Shown: one piece after another, positions 5,181 to 5,703 of the stretch
Layout: every line of letters begins with the position of its first letter
Numbering within the stretch: the first letter of the stretch is position 1
Origin: CAZFZT01 sp964523675
Lineage (GTDB): Bacteria > Planctomycetota > Phycisphaerae > Phycisphaerales > SM1A02
NCBI GenBank assembly: GCA_964523675.1
Contig: CAZFZT010000130.1
Span: forward strand, 1 to 5,703
Reading direction: 5' to 3'
Length of the DNA: 5,703 nucleotides
Notes under the pieces: generated by a model
What the model was told of the DNA's origin: nothing
Database searches by the model: none
What the model saw: the letters and a program-made list of their open reading frames with translations, nothing else
Position numbers and translations under genes: made by a program

Positions 5181-5703
5181 ATGCCTGCAAACCCCTCCCA
5201 ATCCAACATTGTTGAGCAGGCAGAACGTCTCTTCGCGCAGATCGGCACAATGCCCGCCTCGCAGTGGCCGGCTTTCCTGCACAAGCACTGTGCCGGCCGG
5301 CACGACCTGCGCTGCGAAGTCGAAGCCATGATCCGCGCGGAACGCGAAATGGATGCTGCATTCCTCGAACGCAGTCCTGCACACCACGTCCGAGCCCACC
5401 GACCTCACGCGCCAACCATCCCGAAAACCATCGGCCCGTGGACGATCGTCAAACACATCGGCACAGGCGGCATGGGCGAGGTCTACCTCGGCCGGCGATC
5501 AGATGGCGCCTTCGAACGTGATGTGGCGATCAAGTTCATCCGCGCAGAAATGCTCGATGCGAGCCACGTCGATCGCTTCCTGCGCGAGCGGCAGATTCTT
5601 GCAGCGCTGAGTCATCCAAACATCGCAGGACTCCTCGATGCGGGAATGATCGACGAGGACGAAGGGCATCAGAAGAGCAAGGCGTCTGACCGGCCAGACG
5701 GCG
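5181..5703 (+). CDS. PknB-like Ser/Thr protein kinase, N-terminal fragment (runs off right edge)
   Basis: An open frame of 174 codons begins at ATG 5181, the first start after an in-frame TGA at 5166, and is cut by the window end. Residues about 10-65 are the helical N-terminal extension usual in planctomycete and acidobacterial kinases linked to ECF factors (WPAFLHKHC....DLRCEVEAMI......AFLE). The kinase domain starts near residue 84 (IGPWTIVKHIG). The Gly-rich loop is GTGGMGEVY (94-102, preceded by I93), the beta-3 lysine is Lys118 in VAIKFI, and the alpha-C glutamate is Glu136 in FLRERQILAALSHPNIAGLLDAG. The HRD and DFG motifs lie beyond the edge. After 'DAGMI' comes a polar stretch, DEDEGHQKSKASDRPDG, where the beta-4 to beta-5 hairpin normally continues quickly to 'VMEY', so a small insert is likely. 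No Shine-Dalgarno sequence precedes the start; the upstream 16-bp array would form the leader. It probably phosphorylates the sigma factor encoded upstream; cytoplasmic kinase domain, later membrane or sensor parts unseen. Confidence 0.9.
   Translation, partial: MPANPSQSNIVEQAERLFAQIGTMPASQWPAFLHKHCAGRHDLRCEVEAMIRAEREMDAAFLERSPAHHVRAHRPHAPTIPKTIGPWTIVKHIGTGGMGEVYLGRRSDGAFERDVAIKFIRAEMLDASHVDRFLRERQILAALSHPNIAGLLDAGMIDEDEGHQKSKASDRPDG

Noticed and set aside
5139..5456. Minus-strand open frame of 105 codons opposite the kinase start
   Set aside because: It lies antisense to the tandem repeats and the kinase N-terminus, whose motifs are clear; the antisense product resembles nothing.

Overview
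The window looks like a piece of a Planctomycetota chromosome, most likely class Phycisphaerae. The evidence is a secreted protein ending in a Cys-flanked dockerin-like module of the 'GC-type dockerin' kind common in that group, an ECF sigma factor of the kinase-linked (TIGR02999-like) type directly followed by a PknB-like Ser/Thr kinase with the N-terminal extension typical of planctomycetes and acidobacteria, and GC-rich DNA with generous intergenic spacing. The assignment rests on recognising protein families by eye; no search was run.

Layout. (1) 1-200, minus strand: N-terminal 66 codons of a probable amidohydrolase, running off the left edge. (2) 201-509: divergent intergenic region holding a palindromic TACCGAG-type repeat (229-302), a weak candidate promoter and two composite hairpins (398-473) ahead of a strong ribosome binding site. 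(3) 510-1406, plus: an outer-membrane lipoprotein with a coiled coil and an OmpA/MotB-type peptidoglycan-binding domain. (4) 1407-1666: a second copy of the same palindromic repeat (1432-1511), a weak terminator, a weak promoter and a good ribosome binding site. (5) 1667-4354, plus: an 895-residue exported protein with three tandem copies of a roughly 200-residue module, an internal classical dockerin-like EF-hand pair, a further beta-rich module and a C-terminal GC-type dockerin, closed by a strong intrinsic terminator (4380-4411). (6) 4522-5088, plus: an ECF sigma factor of 188 residues. (7) 5079-5174: six perfectly phased 16-bp tandem repeats filling the sigma-kinase gap. (8) 5181-5703, plus: the N-terminal 174 codons of a Ser/Thr protein kinase, running off the right edge.

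How the parts may work together. The lipoprotein and the dockerin protein are separate envelope or extracellular products, each with its own ribosome binding site and apparently its own transcription unit. The sigma factor and kinase form a small regulatory unit: the sigma factor lacks the usual acidic DxED-like motif in region 2.2 and has Thr residues there, which matches the known scheme in which a partner kinase activates an ECF factor by phosphorylation. Nothing in the window shows which genes this unit controls. The most unusual signals are the 16-bp array that places a stop codon in all three frames between sigma and kinase, the paired palindromic repeats on either side of the lipoprotein gene, and two different dockerin-like modules in one protein.
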